64,000 nt of DNA from Thalassotalea_A litorea. GTDB taxonomy: Bacteria > Pseudomonadota > Gammaproteobacteria > Enterobacterales > Alteromonadaceae. This document shows positions 17,281 to 26,771 of this stretch, one piece after another. A program made the position numbers and the translations under genes. The notes below the pieces were generated by a model. The model was not told the origin of the DNA. It saw only the letters and a program-made list of their open reading frames with translations, and ran no database searches. The stretch is taken from positions 1 to 64,000 of the forward strand of contig NZ_JBHZSG010000002.1 in the NCBI RefSeq assembly GCF_043642205.1. The letters are read 5' to 3'. Every line of letters begins with the position of its first letter. Position 1 is the first letter of the stretch.

Positions 17281-17661
17281 ATGTCAGTCGTTGGCATAGG
17301 TAATGATTTATTAGAGATTGCCCGGATTGTGAATATGCCGCCAAGGGCATGTGAAAAGCTTTCGATGCGAATTCTGACGAAATCGGAGCTGCAGATATAC
17401 GCGCAGCATAATTATCCGCAACGATTTCTGGCAAAACGCTGGGCCGCCAAAGAAGCCGCTGCTAAGGCACTTGGAACGGGGATTGCCAATGGGGTATCGT
17501 TTCAGCACATAGAAATATCCAATCTTGATAATGGTCAGCCACGACTATCGTTTAGCGGCCGGGCATTAGAAATTGCCGAACAGCTCAATGCCCGTAGCTT
17601 TCATATCAGCCTGTCTGATGAAGAGCATTATGCAATGGCGTTTGTGGTGTTGAGCGAATAG
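17281..17661 (+). CDS. acpS: Holo-[acyl-carrier-protein] synthase
   Basis: A 126-residue cytosolic enzyme, the same size as E. coli AcpS. It transfers 4'-phosphopantetheine from CoA to a serine on acyl carrier protein. The metal and CoA site is visible as GIGNDLLEIARI (Asp near residue 8) and KRWAAKEAAAKALGTGI (Glu near residue 58). The start has a TTAAGGAGC Shine-Dalgarno sequence at good spacing. It is the last gene of the rnc-era-recO-pdxJ-acpS set but is cut off from pdxJ by repeats. Confidence 0.97.
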   Translation: MSVVGIGNDLLEIARIVNMPPRACEKLSMRILTKSELQIYAQHNYPQRFLAKRWAAKEAAAKALGTGIANGVSFQHIEISNLDNGQPRLSFSGRALEIAEQLNARSFHISLSDEEHYAMAFVVLSE

Positions 17662-18812
17662 ATACCGGCCTCGAGATCCCTATCGCGGAACGGAATATCT
17701 CGACAGGTGACAAACGCAGTAAACGAACTGCGTCAAGGTGGCATTCCGCATTAGAAATTCAAATAGGTGCGAGTGCGAACTAAAGCTCTATTCGGGGGCT
17801 ACCCTTCCCGTCATTCCCAGACACTACTGGGAAACTAAAACAACAGCAGATCCCCACTTCCGTGAGGATGACGAAAGGGCGTGAGGATGACTATATTACC
17901 GTCATTCCCAGACACTACTGGGAATCTAAGGCAACAGNNNNNNNNNNNNNNNNNNNNNNNNNNNNNNNNNNNNNNNNNNNNNNNNNNNNNNNNNNNNNNN
18001 NNNNNNNNNNNNNNNNNNNNNNNNNNNNNNNNNNNNNGACTATATTACCGTCATTCCCAGACACTACTGGGAATCTAAGGCAACAGCAGATCCCCACTTC
18101 CGTGAGGATGACGAAAGGGCGTGAGGATGACTACATTACCGTCATTCCCAGACACTACTGGGAATCTAAGGCAACAGCAGCTCCCCACTTCCGTGAGGAT
18201 GACGAAAGGGCGTGAGGATGACGATGTTTATTGTAAGGATGACTACATTACCGTCATTCCCAGACACTACTGGGAATCTAAGGCAACAGCAGATCCCCAC
18301 TTTCGTGAGGATGACGAAAGGGCGTGAGAATGACTATATTCCCGTCATTCCCAGACACTACTGGGAATCTAAAACAACAGCAGATCCCCACTTCCGTGAG
18401 GATGACGAAAGGGCGTGAGGATGACGATGTTTATTGTAAGGGTGACTAACCTTTCCGTCATTCCCAGATACTACTGGGAATCCAAGGAAACAGCAGATCC
18501 TCACTTTCGTGAGAATGACGAAAGGGCATGAGGAGGACGAAAGGGCATGAGGATGACGAAAGGGCGTGGGGATGACGAAAGGGCGTGAGGATAACGGAAG
18601 GAGTAAGACGAGCGAAAACTCTCCCTGGATGGCGGCGGAACCGTGCCGGCTTGACTGGCCTTTTGCCACGAAGTTGTCACCTAAAAACCTGCCGGAACTA
18701 AGGTTTTATCCACCCGAAGCAGTCCTCCACCCAAAGCGCGCGTAGCTAACGGTGCGTTTTATCCACCCGCGTAGCATACCTCTACAACAGCGGATATGCA
18801 GCCGCGTCACCG
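17662..18812. repeat. 91-bp tandem REP-like array with assembly gap
   Basis: No gene is supported. Seven + orientation copies of the ~65-bp REP-like element start near 17809, 17900 (cut by the gap), 18049, 18140, 18252, 18343 and 18456. Most are joined by a constant spacer (AAAGGGCGTGAGGATGACTA), giving a 91-bp period, and two intervals are about 21 bp longer because of an inserted GATGTTTATTGTAAGG segment. Positions 17938-18037 are 100 N. Short AGGGC(G/A)TGAGGATGACGAA repeats follow at about 18520-18600. It ends with 48-bp-type and AAAACGCGCG-type CCACC modules (18667-18790). Confidence 0.9.
17938..18037. other. Assembly gap (100 N)
   Basis: Exactly 100 undetermined bases inside the 91-bp tandem array. 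The sequences on both sides are near-identical repeat units. Confidence 0.99.
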
Positions 18813-21584
18813 CTAAGACTCACCACCAAGACTCCGTCCCATCTCTTCACTCGCTGTGATCAGCTTATCGATTTCATCGAACATTTCCAGGAGTTCTGGC
18901 TCAATACTTTCGATGTCATGATCGCTTAACTGGGTTTCAATTTCCCGGCAGACTTTTTCAAGTCGAGGCACGCCGTTGTAACAACAGGCCCCATTGAGTT
19001 TGTGAATGGCTTGCACAAAGCTGGGTTGATCTTTGTTGTCTATGTGTTGTTGCAGTGCCGCTTTGGTATCGGGTAATGACTTGAGTAACATCGACAGCAT
19101 TTCTTTGGCTAGCTCAGGGCGATTGCCTGAACGCTCGATTGCCAAAGACCAGTCAATGATGCCTTTAAATTTACTGATCGGGAATGTTTCCTGAGGAGCC
19201 ACCTGTGGACGACTGTAAACCGGCGCTGGTTCTGACATCCCATGCTCATACAAATAGTGTTTTAGCAAGGTTTCATCGATAGGTTTGGTCATGTAGCCAA
19301 AAAAGCCTTTCTCCAGCATTTTGTCCTTTTCACCCTGCAGGGCATGGGCCGTTACCGCAACCACCGGGGTATCGCTATTTAATGTCGTTAAACGGATTTT
19401 TTCCATGGCGGTGATGCCATCCATAATTGGCATCTGGATATCCATGAAAATAAAAGCGAAACGTTCTTTGCTAGCTAAATCAAGCGCTTCTTTACCATGG
19501 CTGGCCGTCACCACGGTTTCGACAAGTTCAGATAACAGAGTATCAATGAGCTTTAAGTTTGCTTCGTTGTCATCGACCGCCAGCACTTTTATGCCAAGCT
19601 TTTTATGGGGTAACGCGATTGGCGACGATAAAGCGGTGATTTTGTCATCTTTTGAAATCAGCTGCGCCAGTTTATTGCCTAGATAGGGTTTGCTAAAACA
19701 GTTTTTCGCCCCGGCGGAAATAAACGCCTCCGAGAGGTTAGCTGAGTTGGAATTGACCGCAACGTAAATCGCTGGAATATGTTGACTCAGGCTTTGAATA
19801 AGCTTGCTGGAGTCATCGATTTTCGATTCGTTGATATGTACCGAAACAATTGCCATATCGAAAGCATGTTGTTGGCTTTGTGCCAATAAATCTTCAAAGC
19901 TCGATGCGGTAGTGGTTTCCATCTTCCAGTACTTTAATAATTCTTCGACCGCAAGGCGGCAATGGGGCAGGGGATCATAGATGATGACCTGTTTGCCTTT
20001 TAAATCGCTCGGGTAGGGTTTGGTGTCCAGTGGTAGCGGATTCAATTGGCACTGCCACTCAAACCAGAATGTCGTTCCCTGCTCGGCTTTACTTTCAAAT
20101 CGAATATCGCCGTGCATTTCCTGGGCAAGTCTTTTGGATATAACCAGGCCTAAACCCGTGCCACCATACATCCGGGTAATGCTATTGTCCGCCTGACCAA
20201 ATGCTTCGAACAGGTTTTCCTGCTGCTGCGAGCTAATACCGATACCGGTATCTTTAACGGCGACAACTAACTGAATATTTGAGTCTTCGAGGATCTTATA
20301 ATCGATATCGATTTCAACTGAGCCAGAATCCGTGAATTTAATGGCATTGCCCACCAGGTTGGTAAGTACTTGCTGAATGCGCATAGCATCCCCAATTAAT
20401 GAATCAGGCAAGCTCGGATTTATGCGCAACGATAAATCGAGACTTTTCTCGTTCGCCGCTGGCGCCAGAAGCGTTAAGGTTTCTTCAAGCGTTGCATTAA
20501 ATGCAAATGGAATGTTTTCAATAACCAGGCGATTTGAATCCAGTTTAGAGAAGTCGAGAATATCATTAATAATGGTCAACAGACCATTTGCAGAACGCTC
20601 AATGGTGCTAAGATAATCCCGTTGGGTATTGGATAGCGGAGTCTTTAACACTTGTCGGGTAAAGCCAATGACACCGTTTAACGGAGTTCGTAATTCATGA
20701 CTCATATTTGCCAGGAACTCGGATTTCACCCGGCTTGCCTCCTGAGCTCGGCGTTTTGCCATGTCTAGCTCGACGTTTTGAATTTCAAATTGTTCCAGGC
20801 TTTCTCTCAAATCGGTGGTGGCTTGGTCTATATTGCGGTCAAGATCGTTGTGATAGTCCCGCAGTGAAAAGAATAAAATATTGAGACCCTTGCGCAGTTC
20901 CTCTAATTCGCCTTTGTAATACGCATCGATTTGCGTGTCGTATAAACCATTGCGCATTCGGTCGATTGCCAGGTTCATTTGCTGCACGGGGATCGCGATG
21001 CGATTGATTAGACGGTTGGCAAATACCCCGGATAATAAAACCGACATCAGAATAATCAAAAATGAGACGATATACAGGCTTTGCTCATGCATGGTAATGT
21101 CAGTGCGATCAACCACAAGCAACAAATAACCCATCAACTGAGTTTCGCGCTGACCATCTACGGTGTACTGATTAAAGGTTATTGGCGACGAATACAGATA
21201 ATAATCTTCAAACGCGACAAATTGAGTGTTGGCCAAATTGGCTCGAATTTCCTCAGTCAGTAATACACTGGCGTCTACGTCCTGGCGACTGGTTGCAATG
21301 GTTTCGAGTCGTTCATTTAAAATCAGCATGTTATCCAGCAAATCATTTTGATTTACCTGCAAATCTTTGAGCAATTCGTCCAGAAACCTCACGTTACTAT
21401 TTCTCAGTCCGGATTGAGCGCTGATTTTTAAAGGTTGAGAGATAGCTTTAACTCGATAAAACAGGCTAGCTTCCAGATCAGAAATCCGAGAGAACGTAAA
21501 AAAGCCAGCCAAGCTCAGGCCAATCACTGTGGTTGGCAAGATGGTCAGTAATATCACCCAATCGCGTAGACTGATTTTAAACAT
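18813..21584 (-). CDS. barA: Hybrid sensor histidine kinase BarA
   Basis: A 923-residue inner-membrane tripartite kinase, near E. coli BarA (918). The order is: membrane helix at about 10-32, periplasmic sensor, second helix at about 170-190, HAMP, then HisKA with MSHELRTPLNGVIGF (phospho-His near 295). The ATPase boxes follow (NLVGNAIKFTD, DTGIGIS, GGTGLGLVISKRLAQ). A degenerate receiver covers about 530-650. A true receiver has VDDNEANLKL and MDIQMPIMDG (Asp near 715). The C-terminal Hpt domain has AIHKLNGACCY (His near 860). In the family it signals through UvrY to the CsrA small RNAs. It is divergent from rlmD, as in E. coli. Confidence 0.95.
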   Translation of the reverse strand: MFKISLRDWVILLTILPTTVIGLSLAGFFTFSRISDLEASLFYRVKAISQPLKISAQSGLRNSNVRFLDELLKDLQVNQNDLLDNMLILNERLETIATSRQDVDASVLLTEEIRANLANTQFVAFEDYYLYSSPITFNQYTVDGQRETQLMGYLLLVVDRTDITMHEQSLYIVSFLIILMSVLLSGVFANRLINRIAIPVQQMNLAIDRMRNGLYDTQIDAYYKGELEELRKGLNILFFSLRDYHNDLDRNIDQATTDLRESLEQFEIQNVELDMAKRRAQEASRVKSEFLANMSHELRTPLNGVIGFTRQVLKTPLSNTQRDYLSTIERSANGLLTIINDILDFSKLDSNRLVIENIPFAFNATLEETLTLLAPAANEKSLDLSLRINPSLPDSLIGDAMRIQQVLTNLVGNAIKFTDSGSVEIDIDYKILEDSNIQLVVAVKDTGIGISSQQQENLFEAFGQADNSITRMYGGTGLGLVISKRLAQEMHGDIRFESKAEQGTTFWFEWQCQLNPLPLDTKPYPSDLKGKQVIIYDPLPHCRLAVEELLKYWKMETTTASSFEDLLAQSQQHAFDMAIVSVHINESKIDDSSKLIQSLSQHIPAIYVAVNSNSANLSEAFISAGAKNCFSKPYLGNKLAQLISKDDKITALSSPIALPHKKLGIKVLAVDDNEANLKLIDTLLSELVETVVTASHGKEALDLASKERFAFIFMDIQMPIMDGITAMEKIRLTTLNSDTPVVAVTAHALQGEKDKMLEKGFFGYMTKPIDETLLKHYLYEHGMSEPAPVYSRPQVAPQETFPISKFKGIIDWSLAIERSGNRPELAKEMLSMLLKSLPDTKAALQQHIDNKDQPSFVQAIHKLNGACCYNGVPRLEKVCREIETQLSDHDIESIEPELLEMFDEIDKLITASEEMGRSLGGES

Positions 21585-22002
21585 AAGGACACAGAAACCG
21601 TGTTAGAATTGTTTTTGTTTGCACTACTTCCATCATGGCATAACTAACGGAAAAGATGAAGTCGAAACAAAGGTTTGAAGGCGGGAGCGAAACAAAGAAC
21701 GTTTCGAAGGTGGAGTCGAAACAAAAAACGTTTCGAAGGTGGAGTCGAAACAAAGAACGTTTCGAAGGTGGAGTTACAGCGAAGCTGTAAAGAAAACTTT
21801 TCCCCACCTAAAACACGACGCAGGGAGTGGTTTTATCCACCCTCGTTAGACGCCACCCAAAACACGACACTGGGAGTGTGTAGTGGCATAGTGATTTTGG
21901 CCACCCTCGCAAGATTCCACCCATAATATAACGCAGTGGAACATTTTTTCCCTCTTTCGCTGGCGTTAACCGTTAAAAGAAAGCCAGTTATACAGGAATT
22001 TT
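21585..22002. repeat. 29-bp hairpin array turning into CCACC modules before rlmD
   Basis: About 21655-21790 holds four or so 29-bp units, GGTGGAGTCGAAAC, AAAGAAC, GTTTCGAA (stem TCGAAAC/GTTTCGA), ending in GGTGGAGTTACAGC GAA GCTGTAA. The linker then reverses to CCACC: CCACCTAAAACACGACGC...GTGGTTTTATCCACC (about 21803-21842), a second similar copy (about 21850-21905), and CCACCCATAATATAACG (about 21917-21945). A short unique stretch with ACAGGAATTTT precedes the rlmD start. Confidence 0.85.
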
Positions 22003-23328
22003 ATGGTTAAAATTTTTAAAGCTCAAAAGCGACAATCTGTTTCTGGGCAAAAACTTGAATTGGATATTCTCCGCTTTGATATTAATGGTGATGGTGTCGC
22101 GCGTCACGGCAAAAAGTCGGTGTTTGTGTCAGGAGCACTGCCGGGGGAAAAAGTTCAGGTCAGAGTGACTACTGAGCACGCCAAATATCTCCGGGCTCAG
22201 GCGCTCAATGTAGCAAAACCACATGCCCAAAGAGTTACGCCTCAGTGCGCGCATTTTTATCAGTGCGGAGGCTGTGACTTCCAGCATATGGATAGAGAAC
22301 TGGAACTGGAAGTTAAGAAGTACAAAATTGACGAGGTGTTTAAGCGTAACGCCGGCATTGAAAACCTACCCTGGCAACCGCCTTTAACGGCAGAATCCTG
22401 GCATTATCGACGAAAAGCACGTATCGGCGTCCAGTATAATCGCCTGAACGAACCCTTGGTTGGCTTTCGGCAAAAAAATGCGAGTCATATAACTCCGATT
22501 AAATCCTGCCCTGTGTTAGAGCCTTCTTTGCAAGGCCTGTTTGAACAACTACAACCTTTAGTATCGCTATTGCAAGGTCATCAGGTGATAGGGCACATCG
22601 AGGCCATTGCAACGGATACCGTTACCCTGATCTTCCGCTATGTGGGTAAACTTGGTGAACAAAATCGCAGACGTTTAACCGAATTTGCTGAGCAAACCGG
22701 TTATCGTGTGTTTGTTACCGATGACCAGCAAAATCATGCACTGTCAGGCGGTGTATTCGACCAATTATCTTATCAAATTGATGATTGCCACTTATACTTT
22801 TCCCCAAAGGATTTTATTCAGGTCAATGGCCAGTTAAATCAAATGATGGTGACGCAAGCCATGGATTGGTTGCAGTTAAACCCAAATGATCGGGTTCTGG
22901 ATTTGTTTTGTGGTTTGGGGAATTTTAGTTTACCTATTGCCAGGAAAGTACAGAGTCTTACTGGAATCGAAGGGGTTATGGATATGGTGAACCGAGCACA
23001 AGACAATGCCCGCCGCAACCAGATTGATAATTGTCAGTTTTATCAAGCGGATCTCAACTGCTCAGAATTATCCTGGCCTTGGCCGGATGCTCGCGAGTTT
23101 ACCAAAGTGTTGCTCGATCCTGCGCGAGCAGGTGCCATAGGAGCAATAAAGCCTATTGCTGAGCTAGGGGTAGATAAGGTACTTTATATTTCATGTGATG
23201 CTGCAACAATGGCACGCGATAGTCAGTTGTTGATATCTGCTGGATATACACTTGAGAAAATCTCGCTTCTGGATATGTTTGCACAGACCCGCCATGTTGA
23301 GACGATGGCGCTCTTTACGAAAACGTAA
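22003..23328 (+). CDS. rlmD: 23S rRNA (uracil-1939-C5)-methyltransferase RlmD
   Basis: A 441-residue SAM-dependent methyltransferase, formerly RumA (433 in E. coli). An N-terminal TRAM domain (about residues 12-72) is followed by an iron-sulfur cluster motif CAHFYQCGGCDFQH, with a further Cys in IKSCPVLEP. The SAM fold has VLDLFCGLGNFSLP. The catalytic motif LLDPARAGA and the nucleophile in YISCDAATMARD (Cys near 402) are intact. It acts in the cytosol on 23S rRNA. Order barA/rlmD-relA-mazG is conserved. The next gene is 400 bp away, across repeats. Confidence 0.96.
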   Translation: MVKIFKAQKRQSVSGQKLELDILRFDINGDGVARHGKKSVFVSGALPGEKVQVRVTTEHAKYLRAQALNVAKPHAQRVTPQCAHFYQCGGCDFQHMDRELELEVKKYKIDEVFKRNAGIENLPWQPPLTAESWHYRRKARIGVQYNRLNEPLVGFRQKNASHITPIKSCPVLEPSLQGLFEQLQPLVSLLQGHQVIGHIEAIATDTVTLIFRYVGKLGEQNRRRLTEFAEQTGYRVFVTDDQQNHALSGGVFDQLSYQIDDCHLYFSPKDFIQVNGQLNQMMVTQAMDWLQLNPNDRVLDLFCGLGNFSLPIARKVQSLTGIEGVMDMVNRAQDNARRNQIDNCQFYQADLNCSELSWPWPDAREFTKVLLDPARAGAIGAIKPIAELGVDKVLYISCDAATMARDSQLLISAGYTLEKISLLDMFAQTRHVETMALFTKT

Positions 23329-23733
23329 TGGTTTAGGTTTTTGAAAAGGGGGGAGTCAAGGCACGGCCTTGAAGGTTATAGCCACGGATGGCTGGTATGC
23401 CGAAAATGCACAAGTACATGGATGTGCGCGGGTAGAATAACGCACAAGTACATGGATGTGCGCAGGTAGAATAACGCAGGAGCAGTTATCGAGGAGCAGT
23501 TATCGAGCAGCAATTTTCGGTGGAGTCGAAACAAAAAACGTTTCGATGATGGAGTCAAAGAATAGCTTTTTATCTACACTCCACCTAAAAACACGACACA
23601 GGGAGTGGTTTTATCCACCCTCGTTAGACTCCACCCAAAAACACGACGCAAGGGAGTGGTTTTATCCACCAGCGAAGCTTACCTCAATAACAGTTTTTTG
23701 CCGTGAGGTTAAAAACTTAACTAAGGATGTTTA
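23329..23733. repeat. Repeat block between rlmD and relA
   Basis: No gene is supported. Opens with a TCAAGGC ACG GCCTTGA hairpin (about 23356-23374). Next come two tandem copies of CACAAGTACATGGATGTGCGC(A/G)GG plus AGAATAACGCA, and two GAGCAGTTATCGAG repeats, a cousin of 16895-16990. One GGTGGAGTCGAAAC...GTTTCGA module lies at about 23519-23549. Linkers then reverse to CCACC: two CCACC(T/C)AAAAACACGAC...GTGGTTTTATCCACC modules (about 23581-23672). Same order of parts as the blocks before acpS and rlmD. Confidence 0.85.
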
Positions 23734-25926
23734 ATGGTTTCCGTAAGAAAATCTCACCAAATGAGTAGCGCCAGCTTTGAAGCCTGGCTCGAACAGCTCA
23801 ATCTTCCGTCTTCGAAAAAGAAGAGCGTAGAAACCTTGTGGCTGGAAAAACAAGGCTTGTATGCAAAACATTTAACCTGCCAGGTTAAAGCGCTGGAGAT
23901 GGTGGAGATTCTCGCTGGACTGAATATGGACAGTGACTCTTTGATGGCAGCCCTATTGGTTCCGCTGGTGGAAGAGGAGTTGATTGAACTGGCTGATATT
24001 GAAAGCCAATATGGTAAAGCAATTTTTACCCTGGTTTGGGGCGTCAGTCAGATGGACGCCATTCGCAGTTTGCAACAACCTAGCGGAACCCACTTTGCCA
24101 GCAGTCAAATCGATAATGTTCGCAAAATGCTGCTTTCCATGGTCGAAGACGTTCGTGCCGTCGTGATTAAACTGGCAGAGCGGGTTTGTAACCTGCGGGA
24201 AATTAAAGAAAGCGACGAAGAAACCCGAGTCATTGCCGCCAGAGAAACCCAAACCATCTACGCTCCTTTGGCGAACCGACTTGGGATAGGTCAATTGAAA
24301 TGGGAATTAGAAGACGTTTCGTTTCGATATCTACACCCAAATACCTATAAGCGAATCGCCAAATTATTGGATGAAAAACGCTTAGACCGAGAACAGTATG
24401 TCGACGATTTTGTCGCCAATATTCAGAATAAACTCGATCATATGCATATTTCCGGGCAGGTATATGGCCGCCCTAAGCATATCTATAGTATTTGGAAAAA
24501 AATGCAGAAAAAAGGCCTGGATTTTGAGCAGCTCTATGATGTTCGTGCTATTCGGGTTGTGGTCGATAAACTTCAGGATTGTTATGGCGCGTTAGGAGTG
24601 ATTCATACCAGTTGGAATCACTTACCCAGTGAGTTTGATGATTATGTCGCGACACCTAAACCTAATGGGTATCAGTCAATTCATACGGTAGTTCTCGGCC
24701 CGGAAGGGAAATCCGTTGAAATTCAAATACGTACCGAGCAAATGCATGATGATGCAGAACTTGGCGTTGCCGCTCACTGGCGCTACAAAGAAGGTAGCGG
24801 TCAGGGCAAAGGAAGTTTTGATGACAAGATAAACTGGCTACGTAAGTTATTGAAGTGGCAGGAAGATGTTGCCGAATCTGAAGAGCTGGTTGAAGAACTT
24901 CGCAATGAAGTCTTTGAAGATCGTATTTATGTATTTACGCCCAATGGCGATGTGATTGATTTGCCCAATGGCTCAACGCCTTTGGATTTTGCCTATTATA
25001 TTCATTCCAACGTCGGGCATTGTTGTATCGGCGCTAAAGTGTCCGGCCGTATCATTCCATTTACCTACAAATTAAAAACCGGTGAACAGGTGGAGATCCT
25101 GACATCGAAGCAACCCAACCCTAGTCGGGATTGGTTGAACCCAAACCTCGGATACTTGCATACCGCCAGGGCTCGCTCCAAGGTTCAACACTTCTTTAAA
25201 TTATTAGATAAAGACAAGCATATTTCCCAGGGCAAGGAGCAATTAGAAAGCCAGCTGCAAAAATTTGAAGATGTGAAATTAAATTATCGGCCGATACTCA
25301 AGCGCTTTAACGTCATGTCCTTAGAAGATTTGCACGCGGCGATAGGTGCTGGCCACGTTAAAGTGGCACAGGTCATTAATCAGTTGCAACAGCAATGGCA
25401 AAAGCTCCAGCCTCAGGAAGAAGTGGATCCCAAGCTGGTGATCAAAGGCAGCACTGAGAAGAACAAAGCCGATAAAAATGGTATTACCGTATCAGGTGTC
25501 GGTAACTTGCTTACTCATATGGCCCAATGTTGTCAGCCAGTCCCAGGAGATAGTATCAGCGGCTTTATCACTCAGGGGCGGGGTATCTCGATCCACCGCA
25601 GTGACTGTGAGCAACTACTCCATGCGGAAAAACAAAATCCGGAGCGCATCGTCGATGTTCAGTGGGGCGATGGTCACAACTCAAGCTATTTAGTGTCACT
25701 GCAAATCATTACCGGAGAGCGCCAGGGATTGCTGAGAGATGTCACCACGATAATCGCCAACGAAAAAATCAATGTGCTGGATATGTCTTCAAAAAATGAT
25801 CAAAAGCTGCATCAAAATATGATGACATTTAAATTGGAATTAGCGAACACCGCAGTGTTAGAACGACTGATAAATAAAATAAATCAACTCGATGATGTGA
25901 TCAGTGTTGATCGTATCCGCCAGTAG
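23734..25926 (+). CDS. relA: GTP pyrophosphokinase RelA
   Basis: A 730-residue ribosome-associated (p)ppGpp synthetase for the stringent response (E. coli RelA 744). The N-terminal hydrolase-like domain is degenerate: it lacks the HD metal pair, as in RelA rather than SpoT. The synthetase domain contains YGRPKHIYSIWKKM, YDVRAIRVVV and KPNGYQSIHTVV. The TGS domain starts near EDRIYVFTPNGDVIDLPNGS, followed by helical and zinc-finger parts with HMAQCCQPVPGD. A C-terminal ACT domain ends the protein. Followed by mazG 38 bp downstream, the relA-mazG pairing seen in E. coli. Confidence 0.97.
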   Translation: MVSVRKSHQMSSASFEAWLEQLNLPSSKKKSVETLWLEKQGLYAKHLTCQVKALEMVEILAGLNMDSDSLMAALLVPLVEEELIELADIESQYGKAIFTLVWGVSQMDAIRSLQQPSGTHFASSQIDNVRKMLLSMVEDVRAVVIKLAERVCNLREIKESDEETRVIAARETQTIYAPLANRLGIGQLKWELEDVSFRYLHPNTYKRIAKLLDEKRLDREQYVDDFVANIQNKLDHMHISGQVYGRPKHIYSIWKKMQKKGLDFEQLYDVRAIRVVVDKLQDCYGALGVIHTSWNHLPSEFDDYVATPKPNGYQSIHTVVLGPEGKSVEIQIRTEQMHDDAELGVAAHWRYKEGSGQGKGSFDDKINWLRKLLKWQEDVAESEELVEELRNEVFEDRIYVFTPNGDVIDLPNGSTPLDFAYYIHSNVGHCCIGAKVSGRIIPFTYKLKTGEQVEILTSKQPNPSRDWLNPNLGYLHTARARSKVQHFFKLLDKDKHISQGKEQLESQLQKFEDVKLNYRPILKRFNVMSLEDLHAAIGAGHVKVAQVINQLQQQWQKLQPQEEVDPKLVIKGSTEKNKADKNGITVSGVGNLLTHMAQCCQPVPGDSISGFITQGRGISIHRSDCEQLLHAEKQNPERIVDVQWGDGHNSSYLVSLQIITGERQGLLRDVTTIIANEKINVLDMSSKNDQKLHQNMMTFKLELANTAVLERLINKINQLDDVISVDRIRQ

Positions 25927-25964
25927 CGCTGCAAAACATTGACTGACGAATAAAGGAAGTAACT

Positions 25965-26771
25965 ATGTTGACTGCCCCGGCTAGTATTGAAAAGCTGATG
26001 TGGATTATGCAAAGTCTTCGGGATCCAGAACATGGGTGTCCGTGGGATCAAAAACAAAACTTTGCCTCTATTGTCCCTTATACCTTAGAAGAGGCGTATG
26101 AAGTCGCCGCGGCGATTGAAAGCAGCGACTTTGATGAGTTAGAAAAAGAGCTTGGGGATTTATTATTTCAGGTGATTTTTTATGCGCAGCTTGGTAAAGA
26201 ACAGGCCTTATTTGATTTTGATTCCGTGGTTGCGCAGATCTGCGAGAAATTGATTCGCCGACATCCCCATGTGTTTGCTGATACCAAACTTACAAGCGAC
26301 GCTGAAATAAAAGCCAATTGGGAAGCAGAAAAAGCCAGAGAGCGTCAGCAAAAATCACAACTGGCATCATTGAGTATGCTGGCGGATATACCTCAAAATT
26401 TGCCGGCGTTATCGCAAGCGGCTAAAATCCAAAAACGTTGTGCTCATGTCGGTTTTGACTGGACCAATATTCACGATGTGCTGGACAAAGTTCGCGAAGA
26501 GTGTGATGAAATCGCCGAAGAGCTGCAGGCCGATACCCGTGACCAACAAGCTTTGGCCGAAGAAATTGGCGATTTACTGTTTGCAGCGGTGAATCTTGCC
26601 AGACACGCTAAAATCGATCCAGAGCAAACCCTGCGACAAGCCAATCAAAAATTCTCCAAACGCTTTCAAACGATCGAACAACACTATTTCCAAAGTGAAC
26701 AAGATATTCGTCTTGCCAGCCTAGAGGAATTAGAACGATTATGGCAAAAAGCGAAAGAAAGGGGTTCTTGA
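25965..26771 (+). CDS. mazG: Nucleoside triphosphate pyrophosphohydrolase MazG
   Basis: A 268-residue cytosolic enzyme hydrolysing NTPs and dNTPs to monophosphate and pyrophosphate. In E. coli it limits ppGpp build-up next to relA. Two all-alpha MazG domains are visible. The first has CPWDQKQNFASIVPYTLEEAYE with ELGDLLFQVIFYAQ. The second has DKVREECDEIAEEL with EEIGDLLFAAVNLARH. Both retain the ExxE...ExxD metal-binding pattern. Length is near E. coli MazG (263). It shares the relA transcription unit. Confidence 0.96.
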   Translation: MLTAPASIEKLMWIMQSLRDPEHGCPWDQKQNFASIVPYTLEEAYEVAAAIESSDFDELEKELGDLLFQVIFYAQLGKEQALFDFDSVVAQICEKLIRRHPHVFADTKLTSDAEIKANWEAEKARERQQKSQLASLSMLADIPQNLPALSQAAKIQKRCAHVGFDWTNIHDVLDKVREECDEIAEELQADTRDQQALAEEIGDLLFAAVNLARHAKIDPEQTLRQANQKFSKRFQTIEQHYFQSEQDIRLASLEELERLWQKAKERGS

